Positions 1 through 10,581 of a DNA stretch of 25,394 nucleotides are shown in pieces. The first letter of the stretch is position 1; every line of letters starts with the position of its first letter. The notes under the pieces are model-generated. The model was not told the origin of the DNA, made no database searches, and saw only the letters and a program-made list of their open reading frames with translations. Source of the DNA: Pelargonium cotyledonis (taxonomy: Eukaryota > Streptophyta > Magnoliopsida > Geraniales > Geraniaceae); the NCBI GenBank assembly GCA_036897625.1, contig JAYMTA010000672.1, forward strand, positions 1 to 25,394. The letters are read 5' to 3'. A program made the translations under genes and the position numbers.

Positions 1-165
1 ACCAAGATCCTACGAAACCACTCACTCTCCTTCCCGCCGCTCTGAGCCATACCCCATAAACCCACTCCGGGCTCACGCTTGGTTGCTTGATTCGATCCTG
101 CATAACTGGTCCTTGTGTCCCATCATGCCACAGTAGAAGCAAAAATTAGGGAGCCTCTCAATAAC
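1..165 (-). mobile_element. Degenerate L1-type LINE ORF1 fragment (zinc knuckle), cut by window edge
   Basis: Read on the minus strand, 141-100 encodes CFYCGMMGHKDQLC, a CX2CX4HX4C zinc knuckle, preceded by ERLPNF. That combination is typical of the nucleic-acid-binding ORF1 (DUF4283/zf-CCHC_4 type) of plant L1 LINEs. After a stop in this frame, a second frame from about position 73 reads WVYGVWLRAAGRRVSGF, which resembles the stretch that follows the knuckle in those proteins. The two pieces are therefore separated by a frameshift and the copy is dead. The element's 3' part lies to the left, outside the window. Upstream of about 165 the sequence turns AT-rich and the similarity is lost. The knuckle is seen directly; the family assignment is from memory of LINE ORF1 proteins. 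Confidence 0.7.
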
Positions 166-332
166 TATCTTTTATTTAATTTATCCTTATATCAATTTCA
201 TCTTCATTTTTCATTACTATCTCATTTTATACTGTCCTCTTGCACTTGCACTGTTTGTGTAAAACAAACAAATTGATTTAAAAAAAAACAAATTTGTGTA
301 CCAACTCCAACTCAAAAAATTAAAATAAAAAA

Positions 333-411
333 TGGGCCGTTTTATTTAAAAAAAAAAAAAAAAATAGATCCAAATCTCTCTTCTTCTCTAAACCCAAATT
401 CGCAACCCTAA
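333..411 (+). promoter_or_regulatory. Site II element and telo-box of the NPG1-like promoter
   Basis: TGGGCC (333-338) is a site II-type element, and AACCCTAA (404-411) is a telo-box-like element three bases before the first upstream ATG. In plants this pair is common just upstream of, or at, transcription starts of broadly expressed genes. A poly(A) run of about 17 bases (around 347-364) lies between them. I see no clear TATA box, so the transcription start is probably near 360-400. The sequences are seen; the regulatory role is inferred. Confidence 0.4.
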
Positions 412-413
412 CA

Positions 414-452
414 ATGGCTTCATTTTCTCTGCGTGTTTGCTGTTCTTGTTGA
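414..452 (+). promoter_or_regulatory. uORF1 in the NPG1-like leader (12 aa)
   Basis: ATG at 414 in a reasonable context (A at -3, G at +4) opens MASFSLRVCCSC and stops at TGA 450-452. The stop overlaps the next upstream ATG (TGATG). It lies in the putative non-coding first exon. Whether it is in the transcript depends on the true transcription start. Confidence 0.4.
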
Positions 453-511
453 TGATGGCTCCGCTGATCAGCTCAGGCTCTATCGGTTCCACGGCCACAG
501 TTTACAACTGA
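452..511 (+). promoter_or_regulatory. uORF2 in the NPG1-like leader (19 aa)
   Basis: Two adjacent ATGs (452 and 455) open a 19-codon frame, MMAPLISSGSIGSTATVYN, ending at TGA 509-511, just before the leader intron donor at 520. It overlaps the stop of uORF1, so a ribosome terminating there could re-initiate. Confidence 0.35.
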
Positions 512-519
512 ATTCAGAG

Positions 520-1211
520 GTGAGAAAGATTCTTCTGTCGATTTTGACTTTTTTTGTTTGGTCAACGTGAATACAGTATATTCTGAAAAATGATCTATCT
601 TTAAAATTTAACGGGTTTTTCATGATGCTCCTTTTCGAATTCATGTCCCTACAATGGGAGGCTTTCAAGTTCCAAACTTTCTTTTCTTTTCCCTATGAAT
701 TTTCTATGATTACAAACGCATTGTCGTTGTAATTACAGTTCCAGTTTCTAATCATTGCACTTTCTAACGGTAAACGATGATAGGTGAGTTAATTCGGATC
801 TGTGAAGATGATTAAATGAAGATCATCGGTGTAAAATTTGTCATCATTGTCTGTTTGGTTGCTGGGAAACTGTAGGAAAGGAAGGAAATTGATATGCTAG
901 GATTTCTAGATGTGGGACCCAAATTTACATATTTACAAAATTTAGATTTTTTGATGATTAGCTCGAAGGTGCAAATTTTATATTTTTAATTTTATATGGT
1001 ATTTCATTGAATGGAAGTTCTTGCGTTGTTTGGACTGCTTTGAGTTATGAAACTTGAGTATTTTTTTCTTGCTAAAATCTGTTTTTTACTACATTTAGTG
1101 AGCTGTGATCGATTAGAATATAACCTGGCTTGCCATTTCTATAGCTTTCTCTTTCTAATCGATTTAATATGCTGGCACAACCGTGCCTTGTTTGATTTGT
1201 GCAAACTGCAG
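520..1211 (+). other. Probable leader (5' UTR) intron of the NPG1-like gene
   Basis: A strong donor, CAGAG|GTGAGA (GT at 520-521), follows the uORF-bearing leader. A good acceptor, CTGCAG at 1206-1211, follows a T-rich tract. The region between is AT-rich and stop-rich and carries no coding signal, so a leader intron of about 690 bases fits. Other acceptors nearby cannot be excluded. After splicing, the leader keeps two more small uORFs (1218-1241 and 1277-1282). Confidence 0.5.
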
Positions 1212-1217
1212 TTATCA

Positions 1218-1282
1218 ATGTTTGGGGCTGTGGTGCATTAAAGTAAAGCAATAAATAAAGGGGAGGAACGGGGTTTATGTAG
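1218..1282 (+). promoter_or_regulatory. uORF3 (7 aa) and AUG-stop element just before the NPG1-like start
   Basis: ATG 1218 opens a 7-codon frame that stops at TAA 1239-1241. ATGTAG at 1277-1282 is a minimal upstream ORF: a start codon followed at once by a stop, ending four bases before the main ATG at 1287. AUG-stop elements can stall ribosomes or destabilise mRNA in plants, as shown for the boron transporter gene NIP5;1. A role here is inferred only. Confidence 0.45.
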
Positions 1283-1286
1283 AAAA

Positions 1287-4200
1287 ATGGAAGCTGAGGA
1301 CCCGAACAATCTATCTATAGGTTCACATGATCATGATGACAGTGTTCGAGAATTTTGTGCGAATGGGAATTGTATGAGAACTACTGAAGTCGAAGCAAAG
1401 CTCGATGAGGGGAACATTGAAGAGGCTGAATCTTCATTACGGGAGGGGTTGTCACTCAATTTTGAGGTTGGTTAGTCATCATCATTTTGCTGCTACCTTC
1501 AGATGATGAAGCTTTTCTAGTTCCGTTTTCTTATCAATGAATAGGCAATTACGCATTGGATAGTTCTTAATAGTGCCATGTGTGAGACCGAGAAAGGACT
1601 CAGAGATATACAACTTTAAACATTCCCTCATCTGCATCATCACTTTCGTTCATTTATCCTTCCCTAAATCTTTTTCATTTCTTGTCAAGTTAGAAGCCAA
1701 TAAATTGGAATCATTTTCTTATTAACTTGTGTTCTGTCCTGAGGAGTATAGAACCAGAATTGCATTTATATCATTCTTTGTTGCCACAATTATCAGTGGC
1801 ATGTATCAGTTGTGACGATCTACTTGTGCACATGGAAATTTACAGGAAGCTAGAGCCCTTCTTGGAAGATTGGAGTATCAGAGAGGCAATGTAGAAGGCG
1901 CTCTTCGTGTATTTGATGGAATCGATCTGCATGCCGCTATTCAACGGTTGCAACCTTCTTCTGATGATAAGCAGGGTTCTAAGAAGGGTCATCCTCCAAC
2001 TTCACAGCATGCTGCGAGCCTGGTTCTTGAAGCCATATACCTAAAAGCCAAGTCTCTTCAAAAGCTTGGAAGAGTAACTGGTAAGGAGATCTGATGGTTT
2101 TGGGAAGTTTCTCTCGGTCTTTCTAAATGTTAACTAATTAGTAAACCTTGTTTAATGGGCTTTTGCAGAGGCTGCTAATGAATGTAAGAGTGTGCTTGAC
2201 GCTGTGGAGAAGATATATATTAAGGGCATACCTTATGCTCAAGTGGATTATAGATTACAGGAGACAGTTAGCCAAGCTGTAGAGCTCCTTCCGGAGCTTT
2301 TGAAACAGGCTGGTTGCTTTGGTGAAGCAATATCTGCTTATAGACGTGCCCTCCTTAGTCAATGGAACCTCAACAATGACTGCTCTGCAAGGATTCAAAA
2401 AGGGTTTGCAGTTTTTCTATTGTACAGTGGAGTGGAGGCTAGCCCACCAAGCTTTGCTGTTCAGGTTGATGGTTCGTATGTTCCAAAAAACAATCTGGAG
2501 GAGGCAATTCTACTTTTGATGATTCTTTTCAGGAAAACGTGCCTTAGTAAGAGCACATGGGATCCATCAGTAATGGAGCATCTTACTTTTGCCCTATCCA
2601 TGTGCAGTCAAACTTTTGGTTTAGCTAAGCAACTCGAGGAGATCATGCCCGGAGTTCTACATCGTGTTGACCGCTGGAATACTTTAGCACTTTGTTTAAG
2701 TGCAGAAGGAGAAAACAAAGTTTCCTTGAATCTGTTGAGGAAGTCTCTGAACAAACATGAGAAACCAGATGATCTTATTGCATTGTTATTGGCTGCTAAG
2801 ATCTGCAGTGAGGATTGCTCGCTTGCAGCTGAGGGAGTGAGATATGCACGGAGAGCAATCTCTAATGCTCATGGGAGGGATGAGCATTTGAAGGGTGTAG
2901 GTCTACGAGTTTTAGGTCTTTGCTTGGGAAAGCAAGCTAAAGCATCTACCTCTGACATTGAAAGGTCTAGTCTTCAGTCTGACGCATTAAATTCATTAGA
3001 TGGGGCACTAGCTTTTGAAAACAGCCCAGATCTGATGTATGAATTGGGAGTTCAATATGCAGAGCAACGGAATTTAAGTGCTGCTTTGCGTTGTGCGAAG
3101 AAGTATATCGATTCAACAGGTGGAGCCTATTTAAAAGGTTGGATGTTGGTGGCTCTAGTTTTGTCTGCTCAACAGCGGTTTTCTGAGTCTCAAGTGGTCA
3201 TCGATGCTGCTCTGGATGAAACTTCAAAGTGGGAGCAAGGACCATTGCTCAGGCTGAAAGCAAAGTTGAAGACCTCTCAATCACGATCCATGGATGCTGT
3301 TGAAACTTACCGGTATCTTCTTGCATTGGTTCAAGCCCAAAAGAAAACTTTTGGGCCTCTCAAAAGTTTTTCTCAGGTAAGATTCAAAAAAAAAAAAAAA
3401 AGATAATCTTATACTGTATTTTTCTAATATATTTTAATATTCAAATAATATCTGCATAATTCATAATATCTTTTGGCTCAAGTGTGAAACTACTGTCATG
3501 TTAGCTCATTAATTAATTTCTATTTTTATTTTTTTGGGGAATTATATATATCTTTTCTTCAGGTACACATCTGATTTGATGAAAATGATATATGTGAAAA
3601 TTTCACTGCTCTTTAAGTTTATTTGTTTCGAGTTGAGATTTCCTGATCAATGAAATATTTCTTTTAACGATAGGTTGAGGACGATAACATCAATGAATTT
3701 GAAGTTTGGCACGGGCTCGCAAATTTATACTCTAGCCTTTCACATTGGAAAGATGCGGAGGTTTGTTTGGGAAAAGCCAGGGAGCTGAATAAGTACTCTG
3801 CAGAGGTGCTATATACGGAAGGCAAGAACTCAACTCTAATCGCTTCCTTTCTTGGTTGTTTTTATTTTGTTTTATAGGGAATGTACTTCATGAAATTTTC
3901 TATATATAAGCTAGATGCTATTTTAGAAAATTTCTAAATAATTAATCGAGTGAGTCGAACAGAATCTTGAAGATCTGCCACACATAGATACCGGCTAGTA
4001 TTTGTTTTGATGGTTTTTCCTATATTTCTCTATGTCTTAATATACTCCCTCTACCAAAATGAGTCTTGGATTCTTTTAAAGAAAAACTAAGGAGAAGTTA
4101 ATTAATAGTGTACATTTCCTCTTGTACCCCCATCATGGACGTGTTGCAAAAACTCGAGGGATAGTAACAAACCTATTATAGGGATGTTGTTGGCACTTCA

Positions 4201-5021
4201 TCCAGAACTAACTTTATAGGGATGAATATTTTCTTTTGCTTCATAGTTACCATTCAATTCACTTTTTTTTTTATAGAAAAAATACTATGAAATCTTCATA
4301 TTTGATGAGTTAGTAGTAGAAAATACGACTGCATTATGTATCTGCAACTAAAATTAGTTATGAAACAGTGTTGCGTAGGCTTCTTAATATACTTCCCAAA
4401 ATGAGTGTCTTGGTTTCCATTTTGAGGAAAACTAAGGAGAAATTAGTTAGTGTTGTATATTCTCTTGTATCTCCAAGGACGTGTTGTAACAAACTCAAGG
4501 AATACTAACTTATTATAAGGATACAATTGTTATTTCATATATTACTAACTTCCTAAAAATGAAAGAACACTCGTTTTGGGACAAAAATACAAGAAAAACA
4601 GTCACTTATTTTGGGACATATGAAGTCTTAAATATTCAAAACAATATCAATATTGTTACGAGACCCTACTCTGCTTTAATATTGTTGATGTAATTATTTA
4701 GGTATTATGCTTGAAAAACGAGGATCAATCCAGGAAGCTCTAACTGCTTATATCAACGCTTTTTTAATGCAACCATCTCATGTCCCTTGCAAGTTAATGC
4801 TTGGCGTACTACTATCAAAACTGGAACCGAAGATGTTGCCTGTGGCAAGAAGCATACTATCAGATGCACTGAAAATAGAACCCATGAACCGAAAAGCTTG
4901 GTATCATTTGGGGATGATGCACAAGGATGATGGACGAATGGTTGATGCTGCAGAATGTTTCCAAGCAGCCGCTATGCTCGAAGAATCTGATCCCATTGAA
5001 AGCTTCGGCTCCATTTCTTAA
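1287..5021 (+). CDS. NPG1: NPG1-like calmodulin-binding TPR protein (NO POLLEN GERMINATION family)
   Basis: Coding exons: 1287-1466, 1846-2080, 2169-3376, 3674-3821 and 4702-5021, total 696 aa (Arabidopsis NPG1 is about 704). The frame stays open across every junction. The start at 1287 (AAAATGG) is the first ATG in frame. Recognisable family stretches are CANGNCMRTTEVEAKLDEGN (about residues 24-43), LEYQRGN, AISAYRRALLSQWNL, DPSVMEHLTFALS, LALVQAQKK and the C-terminal NRKAWYHLGMMHKDDGR (about 653-669) ending near LEESDPIESF. TPR-like helical repeats cover the N-terminus (about 35-95), the middle and the C-terminus (about 645-685). NPG1 binds calmodulin and is needed for pollen germination in Arabidopsis; NPG proteins are also TTC7-like scaffolds of the PI4K-alpha-1 plasma-membrane complex. 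The intron after 3821 has a GC donor. The gene is convergent with the PAO gene. NPGR1/NPGR2 are alternatives, but the N-terminus fits NPG1 best. Confidence 0.93.
4045..4215 (+). mobile_element. Truncated Stowaway-like MITE, copy A (NPG1 intron 4)
   Basis: TA followed by CTCCCTCTACCAAAATGAG (4045-4063) matches the Stowaway terminal repeat consensus. The body (AACTAAGGAGAAG, GGACGTGTTG, AACTCGAGGGATAG, TATAGGGAT) is clearly homologous to copy B 340 bases downstream in the same orientation. The right terminal repeat is missing, so the end is approximate. Confidence 0.55.
4392..4618 (+). mobile_element. Stowaway-like MITE, copy B (NPG1 intron 4)
   Basis: The element starts after TA (4390-4391) with CTTCCCAAAATGAGTGTC. 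It ends with CACTTATTTTGGGACA before TA (4619-4620). The ends are inverted repeats, and an internal CACTCGTTTTGGGACA repeats the right end. It is homologous to copy A. The TA target duplication and the CCCAAAATGAGTGT core place it with Stowaway (Tc1/mariner-type) MITEs. Confidence 0.65.
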
Positions 5022-5043
5022 AGTGACTCTTTTCTATCAAAAG

Positions 5044-5131
5044 GTGTGAGCAAGTGACACTATCTATTTATCTTTAGTTTGTTTCTGAAATAACTCGTTT
5101 GTTTACATATCTGTTTATTAACATCTTGCAG
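5044..5131 (+). other. Probable 3' UTR intron of the NPG1-like gene
   Basis: Donor AAAAG|GTGTGAG (GT at 5044-5045) lies 22 bases after the stop codon. Acceptor CTTGCAG ends at 5131 after a T-rich tract. An 88-base intron so close to the stop would not be expected to trigger NMD by the 50-base rule. Transcript data would settle it. Confidence 0.4.
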
Positions 5132-5938
5132 GGAGATCTACAATGTTGTGTATTATTCTCCAAAATTGAAGTCACTTTCGGGGATCAAGTGCCTTCTGAG
5201 GTGGTTTTGATATTGTTCTGCGTTTATAGTTTTGACCTTGAAAACGACGGAATGAGGGGATTGAGTTATTGAACTTAATTGGGAAATTAAAAAGGGAGAG
5301 GAATCTTAGTTATGGTACAATATGGAAGTAGAAGGAATGAAGTGTAGAGAGATTAGATTGTAAGATTTTTTTAAATGGATTATTGATTGCAGCTTAGCTT
5401 TGTAAATGTATGTTATTGAACTGGTAATTGTCTATAAAAAATATAATTCATTTGTTCTCTCTATTTGCTACCAATTTTTGTATTATCAGTAGTTGCATGT
5501 ATCATAATAAACTCACATTTGATACAGGAACGTAATTCTTGTTTTAACTATGAATATTTTTGTTTTTTTTTTTTTTTTGGTCCTTCAACTCCATGCTATT
5601 TTTTGAAGAACCATATTGAAACAAAAATCAAATTGAATACAAATCCGAAACCCATTATTTATCCTTAAGTACAATTTTCAGTGATTTGAAGAGAATAGAG
5701 CTCATAAAATGGATCACCAAAGCCAATTGAACCAAAATTCAATTTGTGAACTAACCTTTTATTTTTCCTAGTGAGACTGATAATGTATCGAAACCTTTTA
5801 TCCACTCATAAATAGTACTGTTCTTCAATATTTTGAGTATCTGACAGTATCATTTTGGCCCTCTCTCAAACACATTGAGTTTTGGGCATCAACTACAATG
5901 ATATTCTAGTTAATGCATAAAGAGAGATACTCAAATTA
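5132..5938. other. Tail-to-tail intergenic region between the NPG1-like and PAO2-like genes
   Basis: This holds the remaining 3' UTR of the NPG1-like gene (the transcript probably ends near 5400-5460, around a T-rich, TATAAAAAATATAATT stretch) and, from the other side, the 3' UTR of the PAO gene. A poly(T) run of about 16 bases lies near 5562-5578. I see no further gene. Confidence 0.5.
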
Positions 5939-8900
5939 TTACAATCTAGAGATCAAAAGTGGGACAGAGACCGAGCCTTCCTCACCCATGACGGGCTGGA
6001 ACAAGTCCAAGCCTCCGCGACGCTCCAGGCAACGCATCCTGCAATCTTCAGCAGCCATAACCCCAGTTTGGAAAGCGCCGTGCACTGACCCTGGAAAGCT
6101 CGTACTTGTTGCTTCCCCTGCAAAGAATAGGTTATCTACTGGAATTCTTAGCCTTTCATACAGATCATGGGGCTTGCCAACTGTATCATAGCTATAGGAC
6201 CCGAGTGAGTTACTATCTGTGCCCCATCGAGATACAAGATATTGTATCTGCATAGTTCAAACAAAATAGTATGAGATACAATCCTACAAGTATATAATCA
6301 AATCTAGAAATGTAGAATATTTACCGGGTCAGAAGCATTGGGAATCATGTTTTTGAGTTGTGTAGAAGCAAAGTTAGAAGCAGCTTCATCAGACATTTTC
6401 TCAATGTCTTTGGCTAACTGCCCGGCAGGCATGTAGACAAGGACAGGACGACCCGTGGCCTTGTGAAGATTGAGGAAGTAACTGCAGCTGTAAGAAGTCT
6501 CAGCAACTACTCCTAAGAACTCCACATTTGGCCAAAAGACGTTATCAAAGTGCAGCACTATCTTGTTTTCGGTACCCACACCAAGATCATCAATGGCAGC
6601 TTCTTTCCACTCTGGTAGCTTTGGCTCAAACACTATGCTCTTGGCTTTCAGCACACCGAGAGGGACTGTAATAATAGCAGCATCTGCCGTAAATGTTCTT
6701 CCACCTTCTACTGTTACCTTCACTCCACTGACATGTCGTACTATTTTTGTAACCCTAAAGACAGGAAGAAGGAACATAGACCCCAACTGATCAGACTAGA
6801 AGTAGAAAACAAGAAACAATGATCGAATTATATAGAATATGTAACTATATATAGTACATACCTGTGACCTAATCGGATGTCAAGACCTTTTGCAAGGGTG
6901 TTTATAACGGGTTGGTAACCCCGGACCATCAGCCCATGACCACCAGGTAGAAGAACTTCCTGTGTGCAAGGATAAGAAAGGTCCATGTGCCATCAATAAG
7001 CTTCAACATAAAATGTTATTAACTTCCAATACAAATACGATAATTTCAAATTCCCCATTTAAGTGAAATCAAATTTTGCAGGTAATGAATTTATTTCCAC
7101 CAGAATGTATTTCTCATATATACCAATCACAAAGTTAACATTAGTTATACAAAATACAGAACAACTGAAGGATAATAAAACTCACCTCATCCCAGCTTTT
7201 CAGTGAGATAGTTTCAGCATCCGCAGCAAACCAGCCTTCCATTCTGCACAAGTACCATTGAAGCACCTTATGGGAAATTCCGTCCAACCTGTAGATGGGA
7301 TCAACTTTAACAACCATAAAAAGGCAAGAACGAAAAATCTAATTTAGAAAGAAGTTTGCATAAATAAGAACCTTAATTCTGGCCGTCTTTCGAAGACAAT
7401 TGTTATGGCACGAAGTATTGACATGTCATCACTATGTTCATCCCTTACTTTGTTTGTCTGCATTTTACAAGTAAAAGAAAATCAAAATATGCCCATATAG
7501 CTTCAGAATATAGAAAGCACAATCATTGGAGAGAGAAATCCAATCAGAAGGCACTGGAAGTATAAAAAAAATCTAAAATTCCACTAGCGAAAAAAATCGC
7601 ATAAGAGGAGAAAGGGAAGAAGACTTGCCTCTTGCAAAATGGTCTCAAATGTTTCGCCAACCTTCGTGACCAACTCTTGGGGAATCTGGTGTCCATCTGT
7701 GTCATAGAGAGCATAACTGCAAAGAAACTATAAATCACTGCATTGTCCAACTATTGTTCCAAATATACAAACAACAAAAGTTCTGCCTTGCAAACAAGAA
7801 AGCTTATAAAGGCAACACAAACTAACATTCAATAGTTCATTTCATGCAGATAGGAGGATGGGTACTACTAGATTGAAAGGGAAATTTAAACGGACAAAGA
7901 TGCATGCAAAACTGATCAGGCAGAAAAAATGCTGATTCGCGTATTAATGGACAAATCGGCTCGAATCCGGATAATTTAAAAAAAAAATAACATAATACTT
8001 GTTTCAGTACATATTTTAGACAAATCAAAGTGAATCATGTCCAATTTGCGAATCCGAGACAAAAACGATGTTCCATGAAAAAATCAGTGCTTCATAGGAG
8101 CTAAGAGCGCCACATCTAGAATCATCAACAGCTAACAAATATAACCAGAATACATGTTTGATTTACATATGATACTTTTTCCATAACATGTACTCAACCA
8201 CCCAATTTGAGAAACGAAAAAGTAATTTTTTTAAGTTGTACATTGTCAGTACATTATAAGAAAGTCATACATAATATCTAGCCATACCCCATCTATCCCA
8301 AACCAATCTAGGATACGAACATGTCCCCAAAGTGACTCAAACTCGAGACAAAACAGTACCTAATTGGTGCACAGACCACTTGGCCCGCAGGGTATAATCA
8401 AAATACAAAAATCCAAGTAAAACAATAAAACAGGTCCTACTAGCGCATGATCTAGTCAATCAACCTTATTCATACAATATAACTGGGAGGTTGATGCTAG
8501 ATACGAAGTCATTGGTCACACTGCATCAAGTACATTAAATCTATAAGGAAATAAATCAGAAATTTAAGTATTAGATTTACCACAACATCGTGGTGATCTA
8601 CAAAACTACAAAGTACATGAACTACCATAATTTAAAACCAAACATATAAAATACAAAAAACATGAACTTCTGGCTAAGATCACAAAAAATCATACATGAA
8701 TGATGGGCTAAAAAAGTGTATTTAGACAACAAAAAAAAACATCAGAACTATCAAATATGATAAACAAGTACCTTTCCAGATCATGATCATACAAAACAGA
8801 GTTATCACCACTGGTGCGGTATAAAGGAAGTCCCAATCTCCCAATCAATGAAGCCAAGGGATTCTCTTGGCAAACACCATGCAACCTAAAGCATTAACAA

Positions 8901-10581
8901 TGAGATTGAACATTTTAATTTTAACAACATAGACAAGTATCCAAAATTTACAGCAACTTGAAAAAGTAAAAAAAAAAAAAAATTACAACTTACCATGATG
9001 CACCCAAGTCAACAGGAAAACCAAATGAGTAATCAGTGTGAACTCGACCACCAAGTCTATCCCGTGACTCCAACAGGACAACCTTACAACGAAAAATCAT
9101 AAATCAAGTAAAAAGCAAACCAAAATAACACACATATAGCAATTATCTCAACTTCTAGAAATGAAGTCTTAATCATAACTCAACCAAGAAAACATGGTTG
9201 GAGGAAAAATGTTTTTGAGAATTTACTCATCAGCAGATAAAGACTAATGCTGCCATTTGACACAAAAAGATGATTCAATAAACTACAAATTCATAATACA
9301 ATGAACAGTCAAAGGACAAAAATACTGAACATATGCATCAACATTTGTACACTACAGGACAGAATCAACTAGACCAGACTGAGCATGTTAGAGATAAAAT
9401 ATGCTATTTATATATATTGAATTGTAAACATGCCAGTATTACTGTACAATCTAGTACTATACTGCAAGTTCAAAACTCTGAAGTGATTTGCCTCACTTGT
9501 CGGTTAACCAAAGCCAAAATCATGACCCCGTATTCCATGAAGCCTAAGCAAGCTAGACTTATTTATCCGGCGTGCCAGTACAATTAAAAGCTTATATACC
9601 ACACAAAACCAGAACACACTTCGGTAACATTTTGTCATTTTCACATAGCCTGAATATACACTGGCCAATGCAAGAGAATCGCACAAATGCAAACACTACC
9701 ACCCTGAGAGTTAAACTTTCACTGAACTGAAAATCTGTAGATATGCCACACAACCTCAACATACTTTGGTCATGTTTTCATATCTTATACAAAAATAATG
9801 ACCAATGCAGAAGGAGAACACCTAAAAACAATATCACCATGAGACATATTAGCTATTACTTCACTGAACCTAATTCAGCACAAGTGTTTCACTAACTGAG
9901 TTTTCAACTTCGAAAAAGTATTGCTAACTAAGTGAAGAATGAAGTTTGTATTTTCTAATAGTATCTCATTGATTACCTGAAATTCCGCTTCACGTAGGGC
10001 ATTAGCAGCTGCAACACCAGACATTCCGCCGCCTATGACAATAACAGATGGGGACCCTGACTTCTTCCGATCCCCATTTGAACTGCAAAGAGCTGAATCA
10101 CATGCAATACATAGTTACTCAAATGACTGCCTTGAAATCATATAGTACACACAGTATGCAAAGCACAAACACCAAATATTCAAAAGTCACATAGCCCACC
10201 ATGAATAACATGTGATGACTCTGAAGCAAACACTCCTCAAATCTTTTGCATGTATATATGGTTGCATTATCTAAAAAACCTAACTTTATAATAAAATCAA
10301 ATTCTGGGTAAAATCAAGAACTGGGTAAAATCAAGTTCTGCCCTTCATGTCAGTTAGGGATGTTACAGAATATTCCATAGTATATACCATAACCTTATAC
10401 AAGAATGTCCAAAATACCCTTCTATGAATAAAAATCTATGAGCAAAACAACAAAATTTCCAAATGTTAAAATCGAACACGTAACATACAACGAACAAAAT
10501 AAGATTAAAAAAAACAATAAATAAATGAATAATCAACGAACCTCTATTCAATTGGCGATTACTCTTCGACCCAGACTCCAT
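5939..10581 (-). CDS. PAO2: Peroxisomal polyamine oxidase, PAO2/PAO3 type
   Basis: Ten coding exons on the minus strand: 10581-10542, 10092-9977, 9082-8994, 8885-8772, 7716-7629, 7457-7372, 7288-7186, 6959-6862, 6754-6325 and 6247-5939. Every junction keeps frame and gives 490 aa, the length of Arabidopsis PAO2. It is an FAD amine oxidase that back-converts spermine to spermidine and then putrescine, releasing H2O2. Visible features: the FAD dinucleotide motif [11 protein letters not shown] (29-39); [12 protein letters not shown] (57-68); WLHG (82-85, His where maize apoplastic PAO has Glu); the flavin-contacting lysine in ENKI (K308); the C-terminal FAD motif NLFFAGEAT with GSVHGA (427-446); and C-terminal SRL, a PTS1 peroxisomal signal. 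There is no signal peptide. Exon 5 ends at a GC donor. The leader has an upstream ORF. PAO2 and PAO3 cannot be separated with certainty, but SRL and the N-terminus favour PAO2. Confidence 0.95.
7458..7628 (-). other. GC-AG intron 5 of the PAO2-like gene
   Basis: Exon 5 ends ...CAA GAG and the intron starts GCAAGT, the classic GC-donor consensus (AG|GCAAGT). The acceptor is TGCAG, and the next exon continues ACA AAC AAA (TNKVRDE). Using the GT inside GCAAGT would add four bases and break the frame, so the GC donor is required. Confidence 0.88.
8222..8394 (-). mobile_element. SINE-like tRNA-derived element in PAO2 intron 4
   Basis: On the minus strand, GGCCAAGTGGT (8385-8375) resembles a pol III A box and GAGTTTGAGTC (8344-8334) resembles a B box, about 30 bases apart as in tRNA-derived SINEs. 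The unit continues through a non-coding body (GGGGTATGGCTAGATATT) and ends near 8222 in a short A-run after TGTACAACTT. It has the same orientation as the host gene. The boundaries are estimated and I saw no clear target duplication. Confidence 0.5.

Larger units (their letters stand above)
3822..4701 (+). other. GC-AG intron 4 of the NPG1-like gene
   Basis: Exon 4 ends ...ACG GAA G and the intron begins GCAAGA. The acceptor is TTATTTAG at 4694-4701, after which GT completes the glycine codon (TEG-IML, against TEG-RMW in Arabidopsis NPG1 as I remember it). No GT donor near 3821 preserves the frame, so this is a non-canonical GC-AG intron. It is 880 bases long and carries two diverged MITE copies. 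Confidence 0.8.

Noticed and set aside
2319..2519. 66-codon open frame inside the large NPG1-like exon
   Set aside because: Another frame of a confidently coding exon.
5913..6191. 92-codon plus-strand open frame opposite the last PAO exon
   Set aside because: It lies antisense to a well-supported coding exon (C-terminal FAD motif) and has no family resemblance.
6563..6790. 75-codon plus-strand open frame
   Set aside because: Antisense shadow of PAO exon 9.
9333..9587. 84-codon plus-strand open frame in PAO2 intron 2
   Set aside because: Intronic, antisense to the gene, with no similarity or coding composition.
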